Source of the DNA: Legionella gratiana
GTDB lineage: Bacteria > Pseudomonadota > Gammaproteobacteria > Legionellales > Legionellaceae
Direction of reading: 5' to 3'
Assembly: GCF_001467695.1 (NCBI RefSeq)
Contig: NZ_LNYE01000020.1
Coordinates: 554,368 to 618,367, forward strand
DNA length: 64,000 nucleotides
The position numbers and the translations under genes are program-made. Position 1 is the stretch's first letter, and every line of letters begins with the position of its first letter. Below the pieces are notes generated by a model. The model worked only from the letters and a program-made list of their open reading frames with translations. It did no database searches and had not been told where the DNA came from. This document shows, piece after piece, positions 33,612 to 42,222 of this stretch.

Positions 33612-34924
33612 AAAGTACGTATCCTTAACATCTGTTCAATGCGTTGCTGAATTAAGGGTTCGGTACCTATATCTTGACGATGAAACAAGGGACCTTCGAT
33701 TAATGAAACTTCATGTTCAGCATTCATTTCTGCAGCAAAAATGGAATCCGCAATGCCAACATAAGCTGCGGTGCGAGAACCTAGCGCAATGATTTGTTCA
33801 TCAACTTGATTAACGGAGGCAAGGTATAAATAATTTTGGCAAGCGATTTTTGAAAAATCAACGACAAAATTTTTCTTGGGTGAATCTGGGTATCCTTCAG
33901 GAACAGTATATTTACAGACTGTAGCCTGTTTTGCAAACGTCACTTTATCTTCAGTCAGACTACCATTAACTAGTGCGTGGCATAGAGCTACAAAATCAGA
34001 CTCTAAAATCGAGAGTACGTTTAAGGCTTCAGGATCTCCAAAACGGGCATTGAATTCGATGACATAGATTCCATTTTTAGTTGCAATAAAACTTCCATAC
34101 AAAATGCCAATGTATTGTTCCTTACATTCATGAGATAAGGCATGAAAAACCGCATTGTTAATGGCTAATGCATCCTGAACTTCATTTGGAGTTAGAAAAG
34201 GAAGACTGTGATCCGTGTCAGAATAACTACCCATTCCACCCGTATTGGGGCCGCGATCGCCATCATAAGCGCGCTTATGATCTTGGACCAAAGGCATAGG
34301 AATAAGGCACTCTCCATCAGCGAAACACATTAATGAAAATTCTTGACCAATAAGTTTCTCTTCAATGAGAATGGTTTGTTTTTGATTAAGAATTTCCTGG
34401 CAAAAACTCAACGCTTCTGTGATTGAGTGCAGATGCTCTCCCGCTACTTTTACACCTTTACCACCCATTAAACCGTTTGCTTTAATCACATAATTGCCTT
34501 CACCCAGTTCATGAAGAAACGATTCTATTTGATCCAGATTGGTGAATTTTTTATAACGTGGCAGACCTTGGATGTTGTATTTCTGCATGAGATCGCGAGC
34601 AAATTCTTTAGAGGTTTCAATTTGTGCCAGGTTCTTTTTGGGACCAATTGTGGGGATGCCAATCTTCCATAATGCATCAGCCATTCCTTGTTCTAGGGGT
34701 GCTTCAGGACCAATAATTGCTAAATCAATCGCCCAAAGTTTTGCTGCAGATAAGACAGCGGCACAATCAGTAATATCACCAGTATCATATTGGGCAGTTA
34801 ATTGATGAATCCCTGGATTAACTGAAGTTCCATAACAAAATAAAGATGGGTTTTGTGGCGAGCGATGCAATGCTTTGATGAGTGCATGTTCACGTGCACC
34901 AGAGCCTATAACAAGAATGTTCAT
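33608..34924 (-). CDS. purD: Phosphoribosylamine-glycine ligase
   Basis: The 438-residue ATP-grasp enzyme has GSGAREHALI at its start, YVIKANGLMGGKGVKVA, DGDRGPNTGGMG and FNARFGDPEAL. It joins glycine to phosphoribosylamine. It overlaps purF by 4 nt (ATGA) and purN by 4 nt. Confidence 0.95.
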   Translation of the reverse strand: MNILVIGSGAREHALIKALHRSPQNPSLFCYGTSVNPGIHQLTAQYDTGDITDCAAVLSAAKLWAIDLAIIGPEAPLEQGMADALWKIGIPTIGPKKNLAQIETSKEFARDLMQKYNIQGLPRYKKFTNLDQIESFLHELGEGNYVIKANGLMGGKGVKVAGEHLHSITEALSFCQEILNQKQTILIEEKLIGQEFSLMCFADGECLIPMPLVQDHKRAYDGDRGPNTGGMGSYSDTDHSLPFLTPNEVQDALAINNAVFHALSHECKEQYIGILYGSFIATKNGIYVIEFNARFGDPEALNVLSILESDFVALCHALVNGSLTEDKVTFAKQATVCKYTVPEGYPDSPKKNFVVDFSKIACQNYLYLASVNQVDEQIIALGSRTAAYVGIADSIFAAEMNAEHEVSLIEGPLFHRQDIGTEPLIQQRIEQMLRIRTL

Positions 34925-36429
34925 TCCTCCAAGTCCTCTTTATGTGGTTGGTTATTATGCCGCCCTGTTTCGCGTTGTAGTTCCAATTGCTGCATTTTTT
35001 CTTGAGTTATTTTTTGGCAGAAATAATCGCCATCCATACACGCCATACATGGTTTTTTGATTTGGTGTTCGCCACGACGTGTTACAGCCTCTACCAAATC
35101 TTCGTGTGATTGGTACATTAAAACATCGACACCCAGATAGTTTGCAATTGCTTCCTCCGTTTGATTCGCTGCAATGAGCTCTTTACGTGAGGGGATATCT
35201 ATGCCACTGAAACAGGGATTTTTAAGTGGGGGCGAGGTCGAGGCAAAATAAATCTCCTTTGCTCCAAATTCTCTGACCATTTTGACAATTTCACGAGAGG
35301 TTGTTCCGCGCACAATACTATCATCAATGATCATCACCACTTTATTTTCGATTTCAGTTCGTTGCGGGGTTAATTTATAGCGAATATTACGGGTTCTTGC
35401 CTTTTGGTTCGGCATAATGAAGGTTCGACCAATAAAAGGATTCTTATACAAACCCTCGGAATATCGAACGCCTAACTCATGTGCAAAAGATAAAGCCGCC
35501 GTGTTCGCGGTAAATGGTGCTGGAATAACCACATCAGGGATTATATTAGGATATTTTTTCTTCCATTGGAGGGCGAGATTTTGTCCCATACGCAAGCGGG
35601 CTCGGTATACGCTGACATTATTCAGTGTTGCATCAGGACGAGCAAAATAAACGTATTCAAAAACACAGGGCCTGAATTGCTCCTTTTGAAGCACACGGCG
35701 ATGTAACTTTCCCTTAAGATCAACATAGGCTACTTCACCGGGTAATATATCTCCTTGTGGTTCGAATCCTAAAGCATAGAAAGGTGTTGTTTCTGATGCA
35801 AAAATCGTATCTGTTGTTCCATCAGTGTTTTGACGTGTACCCCAAACTAAGGGACGAATTCCGTGTGGATCGCGAAAGGCAACAAGTCCTTTACCAATGA
35901 CCATGGAGACAATGGAATAAGCACCTTCAATTCGGTTAAAAACATGCGACACTGCATTGGTGAGTAGTTCAAAAAAGCTTTCATAATCCTCTTCAATACT
36001 GTAGGCACTGCTTGCTAGTTTGTCTGCAAACATCAGCAATAAAGCTTCAGAATCAAGTGAGGTATTAAGATGACGATGTTGCTTTAAACGAATTTCATCT
36101 GCCAATTCCTGATAATTAGAAAGATTGCCATTATGTGCGAGCGCAATACCGCGTGGACTACCAATCCATAGGGGTTGAACATCAGTAGTGGTATAACCTC
36201 CTGCAGTGGGATAACGCACATGACCAATCCCTATATTGCCTTCAAGCGATAAAATATTTTCTGGGGTAAAAATTTCTCGTACTAAACCCAATCCATGTTT
36301 TGTATAAAAACGCTGATCACAGGTGAGAATACCTGCAGCATCTTGTCCTCGATGCTGTAGATGAATTAGACTCTCGTATAATTCAGAGGCTACTGGCTCA
36401 TGACTGTAAATACCCACTATTCCACACAT
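34921..36429 (-). CDS. purF: Amidophosphoribosyltransferase
   Basis: The N-terminal nucleophile Cys2 (MCGIVGIYSHE), the PRPP-binding VVMIIDDSIVRGTTSRE and 502-residue length identify PurF, which commits PRPP to purine synthesis. The His/Arg-rich tail is typical of the E. coli-like type. It starts 8 nt after purC. Confidence 0.95.
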   Translation of the reverse strand: MCGIVGIYSHEPVASELYESLIHLQHRGQDAAGILTCDQRFYTKHGLGLVREIFTPENILSLEGNIGIGHVRYPTAGGYTTTDVQPLWIGSPRGIALAHNGNLSNYQELADEIRLKQHRHLNTSLDSEALLLMFADKLASSAYSIEEDYESFFELLTNAVSHVFNRIEGAYSIVSMVIGKGLVAFRDPHGIRPLVWGTRQNTDGTTDTIFASETTPFYALGFEPQGDILPGEVAYVDLKGKLHRRVLQKEQFRPCVFEYVYFARPDATLNNVSVYRARLRMGQNLALQWKKKYPNIIPDVVIPAPFTANTAALSFAHELGVRYSEGLYKNPFIGRTFIMPNQKARTRNIRYKLTPQRTEIENKVVMIIDDSIVRGTTSREIVKMVREFGAKEIYFASTSPPLKNPCFSGIDIPSRKELIAANQTEEAIANYLGVDVLMYQSHEDLVEAVTRRGEHQIKKPCMACMDGDYFCQKITQEKMQQLELQRETGRHNNQPHKEDLEE

Positions 36430-36437
36430 GGATGAAC

Positions 36438-37421
36438 TTACCTTAAATAATTGGCAATATGACGCATAATACGCTGCTCGGCAGGTTCTTTATGCGCTGT
36501 GAAGTTAAATTTCTCACCAGTAATTCGTTCATAAAGCTGAATGTAGCGGGCAGAGAGCTCTTCAACTAATTCTTGGGGTGCTTGGGGGAGTTGTACATCA
36601 TTGTAAGGATCCGAATTTTTGGCAAACCATAAACGCAAGAACTCTTTGTCAATATTTTCAGGTTCTAAGCCAGCCGCAATGCGTGTTTGATAACTGTCGG
36701 CAAGCCAATATCGGCTTGAGTCAGGGGTATGAATTTCATCAACAACTCTAATTGTTCCATCAGCATCTCGACCAAATTCATACTTAGTATCCACTAAAAT
36801 CAAACCATGATCGCGAGCGATTTCAGCACCACGTTGATAGAGCTTAAGTGCTAATGTACTTGCTTCTAACCAATCTTCTTTACTCATCCATCCTTCAGAT
36901 ATAATTTCAGCTGGAGAAATAGGGCGGTCGTGAATTTTTTCTTTAGTTGTTGGTGTTAAAACAGGGTGTTCCAGTTTCTGATTTTTTCTTAATCCCTCTG
37001 GGAAAGTAATGCCGCAATATTCACGTACGCCGTTTTGATATTGAGTCCATAAAGAAGTGCTTGTTGTGCCGCTAATATATCCTCTTACTACAAACTCAAT
37101 CGGAAAAACAGTACATTTTTTAGCAATAACCACATTAGGATCGGGAACTGCAACGATGTGATTAGGCACAAGATTTTTAGTTTGTTCAAACCACCATGCA
37201 CTGGTTAAATTGAGCACGGCTCCCTTATAAGGAATTAAAGCCAAATGGCGATCAAAAGCACTTAATCTATCTGTAGTAACCAGCATGATGTAATCACCAA
37301 GATCATAGGCGTCTCTCACTTTCCCTTGATATTTTTCACCTATAGGCAAGTTTGTTTGGTCAAGGCAAAAAGCCAAAGCTTCTTGAATTTCATCGCTATA
37401 ATGAGTAGTTGTAGCATTCAT
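36438..37421 (-). CDS. purC: SAICAR synthase
   Basis: The protein has GKVRDAYDLGDYIMLVTTDRLSAFD-like features (phosphate and ATP site), FVVRGYISGTTSTSLW and LVDTKYEFGRD. It joins aspartate to CAIR. At about 327 residues it is the longer form of PurC, closer to the yeast Ade1 size than to the 237-residue E. coli enzyme. The start MNATTTHYS at 37421 is chosen; it lies inside the 3' end of the purQ gene (26-nt overlap). Confidence 0.92.
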   Translation of the reverse strand: MNATTTHYSDEIQEALAFCLDQTNLPIGEKYQGKVRDAYDLGDYIMLVTTDRLSAFDRHLALIPYKGAVLNLTSAWWFEQTKNLVPNHIVAVPDPNVVIAKKCTVFPIEFVVRGYISGTTSTSLWTQYQNGVREYCGITFPEGLRKNQKLEHPVLTPTTKEKIHDRPISPAEIISEGWMSKEDWLEASTLALKLYQRGAEIARDHGLILVDTKYEFGRDADGTIRVVDEIHTPDSSRYWLADSYQTRIAAGLEPENIDKEFLRLWFAKNSDPYNDVQLPQAPQELVEELSARYIQLYERITGEKFNFTAHKEPAEQRIMRHIANYLR

Positions 37422-38688
37422 GAGCATGTGGATTCCCAATAATGTGCGTTAACAAGAGTTGATCGATAAGCGTGGATATAGCGACCTCACCGCTGGTGAA
37501 CTGCCATAAAACGCCATGATTTATGTTATTGATTTTTGGAGCTGCATAATGAGCTTTAAGTGTTTGTAAGGTTTGTTGTCCTTTCAGGTCTTCTTGAGTG
37601 CGAACAAGATAGGTCAAAGTATTTTTAGAGCAAAGCTCGTTTAAGGATATTTCTCGTTCTTTTCGATCGGAATACAAGAGCCCTGTTTTTTTCAATAATT
37701 CAAAACTTTCTAAAGTATCACACTCAATTTCCCAATGCTCAAAGCGGTTTACGGTGACTGGAAAACCTAAGTGTCTTAAGGTTTTTTGCACGGTTAATGC
37801 TTGGTTATCAGTAATAATAAGCTTGACCAGACATAGGTAACTGTTTGGTTTTTTACTAAAGCTCTCAGGTTTTTGATGTAGCGTGGAAATAGATGGATCC
37901 GTAACTTGGGGAACAGTTAATTTATTGTCTTCACCAGAACCTAGACTACGCTGGTCTTTTATATAATCGCGCATGGATGTAAAAATGGGATCACCATTAA
38001 CGGTACGTTCAGGATGTGGCATCATTGCCATCACATTACCTGCTTGATTCGTAATTGCTGCTATATTACCAGCAGATCCGTTAGGATTGATGGGGAAATT
38101 ATCAACAATAGCACCTTCAGCAGTACAGTATTGGAACAGGTTTAAGCCTTGCTCTTCGATTTGATTTAATAAAGAGTCAGGCATAAGAAAACGTCCCTGA
38201 GCATGTGCAATGGGGAGGTGGATTAAATCAGTGCTTGAAAGATGACGAGTAAACGCATTATTTTGATGCTTATCAGACAAACGCATGTGAACCCAAGCAT
38301 TATAAAAACCAGTCCCGATGATTTTGCGATTTACGATACGCTTATTTTCCGTAAGTGCCATATGAATCTCATGGCGCTCTAATCCGGGTACCAAACCTGA
38401 TTCAACTAGGATTTGTGCGCCGTTGCAAATGCCTAGCACTGGCTTGCCTCGTTCACTTTGGGCTTTGATTTCTTTAATGACGGGATCAAGTGCCGCAATA
38501 ATTCCAGCACGGGAGCGATCTTCATAAGAAAAACCACCAATAAGAATATAACCATCCAAACAACGCAACTTCTCTAGGGGTTCATTCCATAGAAATTCAA
38601 CAGGCTCCATTCCTGCGCGTTTTACAGCAAGAGCTGTTTCACGCTCACAATTAGAACCGGGGAATTGAATTAAGCCTATACGTATCAT
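37396..38688 (-). CDS. purQ: FGAM synthase glutaminase subunit PurQ with an extra C-terminal domain (PurS-like?)
   Basis: Residues 1-245 are PurQ: the Cys88 nucleophile in LGICNGAQ and the His225/Glu227 pair in PHPERT. After a linker, residues 283-430 form an additional domain. Its first part (LVKLIITDNQALTVQKTLR, then LGFPVTVNRF) recalls PurS, the small third subunit needed by short-type PurL. The second part matches nothing I know. Since the operon's PurL is the short type and no separate purS is present, a built-in PurS is an attractive reading, but the similarity is weak. It overlaps purM by 4 nt. Confidence 0.88.
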   Translation of the reverse strand: MIRIGLIQFPGSNCERETALAVKRAGMEPVEFLWNEPLEKLRCLDGYILIGGFSYEDRSRAGIIAALDPVIKEIKAQSERGKPVLGICNGAQILVESGLVPGLERHEIHMALTENKRIVNRKIIGTGFYNAWVHMRLSDKHQNNAFTRHLSSTDLIHLPIAHAQGRFLMPDSLLNQIEEQGLNLFQYCTAEGAIVDNFPINPNGSAGNIAAITNQAGNVMAMMPHPERTVNGDPIFTSMRDYIKDQRSLGSGEDNKLTVPQVTDPSISTLHQKPESFSKKPNSYLCLVKLIITDNQALTVQKTLRHLGFPVTVNRFEHWEIECDTLESFELLKKTGLLYSDRKEREISLNELCSKNTLTYLVRTQEDLKGQQTLQTLKAHYAAPKINNINHGVLWQFTSGEVAISTLIDQLLLTHIIGNPHAHECYNYSL

Positions 38689-39728
38689 AAAAGCGTCACC
38701 TTTTGCTCTCCTCCTATGACGTGTCCGATTTCATACAGAGGGAAGGATGGAAAATCGCGTAATACTTCGCGGATTGCAGAGAGTGTTTCTGGTGCTATAA
38801 ATAGAACCAAACCTGCACCCATATTAAAAGTACGATACATTTGTTCATCATCAAGATGACCTAATTTGCGTAATAAATTAAAGATTGGGAGTTCGGGGAT
38901 CAAGTTTTTGTGGATTTCAACAGCACAATTTTTAGGGAGAATACGAGGAATATTTTCCAGCAAACCCCCTCCAGTGATGTGTGCCATTCCTTTAATCGGG
39001 ATGTTTTTTTCCAAAAGGCTTAAGATAGGGCGCGTATAATTAATGTGTGGAGTCAAGAGTTCTTCACCAATAGTATGGGTGAACTCTTGAAATTGTGATT
39101 CCACTTTGTAACCGGCTACTTCAAAAAGTAATTTTCTTGCCAACGAATAACCATTAGTGTGTAAGCCACTTGAAGGGAAAGTGACTACCACATCCCCTAC
39201 AGCTATTTCTTTTCCTTCAATTGCTTTATTTTTTTCCACGACTCCAGTAATAACGCCAACTAAATCGTGCTCTCCAGGAAGATAAGTTCCAGGCATTTCG
39301 GCTGTTTCGCCACCGACCAAAGAAATTTGATTTTCTTGGCAGGCTTTTACCATCCCCCGAATAATTTGCTCGATAATTTCAGGCTTTAATTTATCATTAG
39401 CAATATAATCGAGAAGAGTAAGTGGTTTTGCGCCCAAAACAATAATGTCATTGGTGGTCGCACTCACCAAATCGATGCCAATAGTGTCAAATTTTTGCAT
39501 CATTTTGGCCACCATCATTTTGGTACCCACTCCATCAATGCTTTGCACAAGGACTGGATGCTCATATTGATGGAGAAGACTTTTAAGGTCATACATGGCG
39601 CCGAAGCTCCCAATTCCTGTAAGCACTTGTGGTGAAAAAGTACTTTCTACGGATTTTTTAATACTGCGAACTGCTTCGTTACCTGCTTCTATGTCCACAC
39701 CTGCAGCTTTGTAATCGATAATTGACAT
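38685..39728 (-). CDS. purM: Phosphoribosylformylglycinamidine cyclo-ligase (AIR synthetase)
   Basis: The 347-residue protein opens YKAAGVDIEAGNEAVRSIKK and has LVQSIDGVGTKMMVAKM, LVGGETAEMPGTY and GMAHITGGGLLENIPR, all PurM landmarks. It closes FGAM to AIR with ATP. It shares one base with purL (TAATG). Confidence 0.96.
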   Translation of the reverse strand: MSIIDYKAAGVDIEAGNEAVRSIKKSVESTFSPQVLTGIGSFGAMYDLKSLLHQYEHPVLVQSIDGVGTKMMVAKMMQKFDTIGIDLVSATTNDIIVLGAKPLTLLDYIANDKLKPEIIEQIIRGMVKACQENQISLVGGETAEMPGTYLPGEHDLVGVITGVVEKNKAIEGKEIAVGDVVVTFPSSGLHTNGYSLARKLLFEVAGYKVESQFQEFTHTIGEELLTPHINYTRPILSLLEKNIPIKGMAHITGGGLLENIPRILPKNCAVEIHKNLIPELPIFNLLRKLGHLDDEQMYRTFNMGAGLVLFIAPETLSAIREVLRDFPSFPLYEIGHVIGGEQKVTLL

Positions 39729-42064
39729 TATATGAGCCTCTCAACTAAACCATTTTCCCAAGCAGTTTTTGCTGCGCTAATAGATACATTAACTACGGAA
39801 TTTATCATCAAGGTTGGGGTTGCTGTTGTTTCGCCTATTGCTTGGAATGTTATAGAATGGTTATGAAATAGCGTTTCTATTTTTTTTAAATGTTCAGGAG
39901 AAATTTCGAGGATAAAACCTCCGCTTTCCGAGAATAGTTTTTTGTCATTAGGCAAATCACCAGGAATAAACACATCAACGCCAATTTGATTTTTAAAGCT
40001 CATTTCAGCAAGAGCAACAGCGACTCCTCCTTCTGAAATGTCATGAGCTGAAAGAACCAATCCTTCTTGCATGGCCGTATGGAGTGCACTAATTTCGCTG
40101 GCAAATGAAGCAAGATCAGGTTTGGGTAGTTGGCTACCAAGCTGATGATGTAATTGGTAATAAACGCTACCACCGCATTCATCTCTACGCTCTCCAACCA
40201 TGAGTAACACCGAATTGGTATGTTTGAAGTCGTAGGTTATTGCTTTGGAATAATCAGTCATAGAGCCAATACAACTGATAATCGGGCTTGGAGGAATAGC
40301 TCCTTGAGCTGATTCATTATAAAGCGATACATTACCCGATATAATCGGTAAGCAAGAATCATTATGTATCATTTTTACGGCTTTACACGCATCAGTGATT
40401 CCTTGTACTGAGGCTACAAACTCACCCATTTGAAATTCATTCTCTGGATTGCCAAAACACAAACAATCCGTTAATGCAAGAGGCCATGCACCCACTGCGA
40501 TAATATTACGCACGGATTCAAGAACGGCGTTAATTGCTCCCCAATAAGCATCGATTTTATTATAACGAGGGTTATGATCAACCGATAACGCAACACCTGT
40601 TTGACGAATTTCCTCAGGATATTTATCTTCATTAAATGGAGCAATCAAGCCTGCATCAGCCCATCCCGGCTCAAGAACAGAACGACCTTGAACTTGCTTA
40701 TCATAGCTTTCGTAAATAGGAGCACGAGAGGCAATGTTTTCATGAGAAAGCAAATGCAGTAGTTGTTCATTAAAATTATCAATGGTAAATGGTGCTGGCT
40801 CATTATGAGTGGGTTGTTTTATTTGGTAAGGCCTATCGTAGAGAATGCCTTTAGTAATGTCTTTGGCTTGTGCAGAAACAATCTTTTTGCCCTGTGCATT
40901 AACCACGTACAAGCCATCAGTTCTTATTTTTCCTACTACGGTTGCTTGTGCGCCATCACAGATTTCTGGAAGGGCAAAGCGCTCGTTGTAATGTTTTAAG
41001 AAGGTATCTACCAGTTCTTGAGGCACAACCCACATAAAACGTTCTTGAGTTTCGGAACATAAAATAACCGCAGGAAGCAAATTATCCATACTAGTGGGGA
41101 CCAGATCCAGATTAATTTCTGCACCATAACCACTTGCTTCTGCTAATTCAACACTAGCACAAGCAATCCCACCGGCACCTAAATCTTTAAAACCAACACG
41201 CTCAATGAGGTTCTTTTCACGCAGGAATTCAAACATGGCATAATTTGCTTTAAGAATATGCCGTTGTAAAAATGCATTAGGCTCTTGGACGGCCCCTTTA
41301 TTCTGCTCTTGTTGTTCTTCACTGAGTGTTGCTGAAGCAAAAGCAGCACCGCCAAAGCCACTATTATCTGTTGGTTTTCCTACTAAAATAAATTGATAAT
41401 TTTCGGCGTGAGAGGGGGCGTAAGAATGGATAATATGATCCTCTCGGACTACGCCTAAAGTCACTACCGTTACCAAGCAATTTTCATTATAGGCTTCATC
41501 ATAATAAGTGTCGCCGGCGAGATTAGGAATGCCAAGTGGATTCCCATATCCAGCAATACCCTGAACTACCCCTTGATGAATCCATTTTGTTTTTGCACGA
41601 TTAATGTCCCCAAAGCGCAGGCTGTCTGCAACGGCAATAACTTCTGCTCCCATACAACAGACGTCGCGTACATTACCTCCGACACCAGTAGCTGCTCCTT
41701 CGAAAGGAACTAATTGTGACGGATGATTATGTGATTCATGGCTGACAACAATACCATAGCGCCTGTTTTGTTGATCAGTAGCTACGGCAACAATACCCGC
41801 ATCTTCTTTAGGGCCTAAGATAACGTGAGGAGCATTAGTAATGAATTGATTGAGGTGTTTACGACTGCTTTTATAAGAGCAATGTTCAGAGCCTTGAATA
41901 GACCATAATACACATTCTGCATAGGTGGGCGGTCGTTTTAATAACGAGTTCTGGATAGTAAGTGCTTCATCAGGAGTTAGGCGCAGGTTAAAACGTTGGA
42001 GTAAATGAGCTATTTCATCCAAGGATAATTGGGAAAAATCAAAACAATCCGGTGTTTCTAGCAT
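39728..42064 (-). CDS. purL: FGAM synthase, short-type PurL
   Basis: The 778-residue protein has EHCSYKSSRKHL, VVSHESHNHPSQLVPFEGAA and GVGGNVRDVCCMGA, the PurM-like synthase core. It lacks the N-terminal PurS-like and C-terminal glutaminase regions of the 1300-residue E. coli enzyme. It therefore needs PurQ and PurS, and the purQ gene two positions downstream encodes a candidate for both. It is the first gene of the operon, with a promoter about 35 nt upstream. Confidence 0.95.
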   Translation of the reverse strand: MLETPDCFDFSQLSLDEIAHLLQRFNLRLTPDEALTIQNSLLKRPPTYAECVLWSIQGSEHCSYKSSRKHLNQFITNAPHVILGPKEDAGIVAVATDQQNRRYGIVVSHESHNHPSQLVPFEGAATGVGGNVRDVCCMGAEVIAVADSLRFGDINRAKTKWIHQGVVQGIAGYGNPLGIPNLAGDTYYDEAYNENCLVTVVTLGVVREDHIIHSYAPSHAENYQFILVGKPTDNSGFGGAAFASATLSEEQQEQNKGAVQEPNAFLQRHILKANYAMFEFLREKNLIERVGFKDLGAGGIACASVELAEASGYGAEINLDLVPTSMDNLLPAVILCSETQERFMWVVPQELVDTFLKHYNERFALPEICDGAQATVVGKIRTDGLYVVNAQGKKIVSAQAKDITKGILYDRPYQIKQPTHNEPAPFTIDNFNEQLLHLLSHENIASRAPIYESYDKQVQGRSVLEPGWADAGLIAPFNEDKYPEEIRQTGVALSVDHNPRYNKIDAYWGAINAVLESVRNIIAVGAWPLALTDCLCFGNPENEFQMGEFVASVQGITDACKAVKMIHNDSCLPIISGNVSLYNESAQGAIPPSPIISCIGSMTDYSKAITYDFKHTNSVLLMVGERRDECGGSVYYQLHHQLGSQLPKPDLASFASEISALHTAMQEGLVLSAHDISEGGVAVALAEMSFKNQIGVDVFIPGDLPNDKKLFSESGGFILEISPEHLKKIETLFHNHSITFQAIGETTATPTLMINSVVNVSISAAKTAWENGLVERLI

Positions 42065-42098
42065 TTTTAAGAAGAACCATCAGCTAAAACGTCAACAA

Positions 42099-42127
42099 AT
42101 TGTAATCGTATTTCTGACAAAAAGCAA
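42099..42127 (-). promoter_or_regulatory. Predicted promoter of the purine operon
   Basis: On the minus strand TTGCTT (42127-42122) and TACAAT (42104-42099) are 17 nt apart, 35-63 nt before the purL start codon. A TGACAAA-type repeat falls within the spacer. Confidence 0.5.
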
Positions 42128-42180
42128 TAAAAATTTTGTCATTTAGTTGTCAAATTGACAAAAAATTTAACTTTTTGTCA
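42114..42180. promoter_or_regulatory. Cluster of TGACAAA inverted repeats upstream of purL
   Basis: Three consecutive dyads are present: TGACAAAA (from 42115) with TTTTGTCA (42134-42141); TTGTCAA-A-TTGACAA (42147-42161); and TGACAAAAA (42156-42164) with TTTTTGTCA (42172-42180). They overlap and flank the predicted promoter, as an operator array would. The sequence is unlike the E. coli PurR box. The role is inferred. Confidence 0.5.
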
Positions 42181-42222
42181 GGGCAAAAATAGGAGCAAGA
42201 AACCGATTTTTTTGCAAAGACT

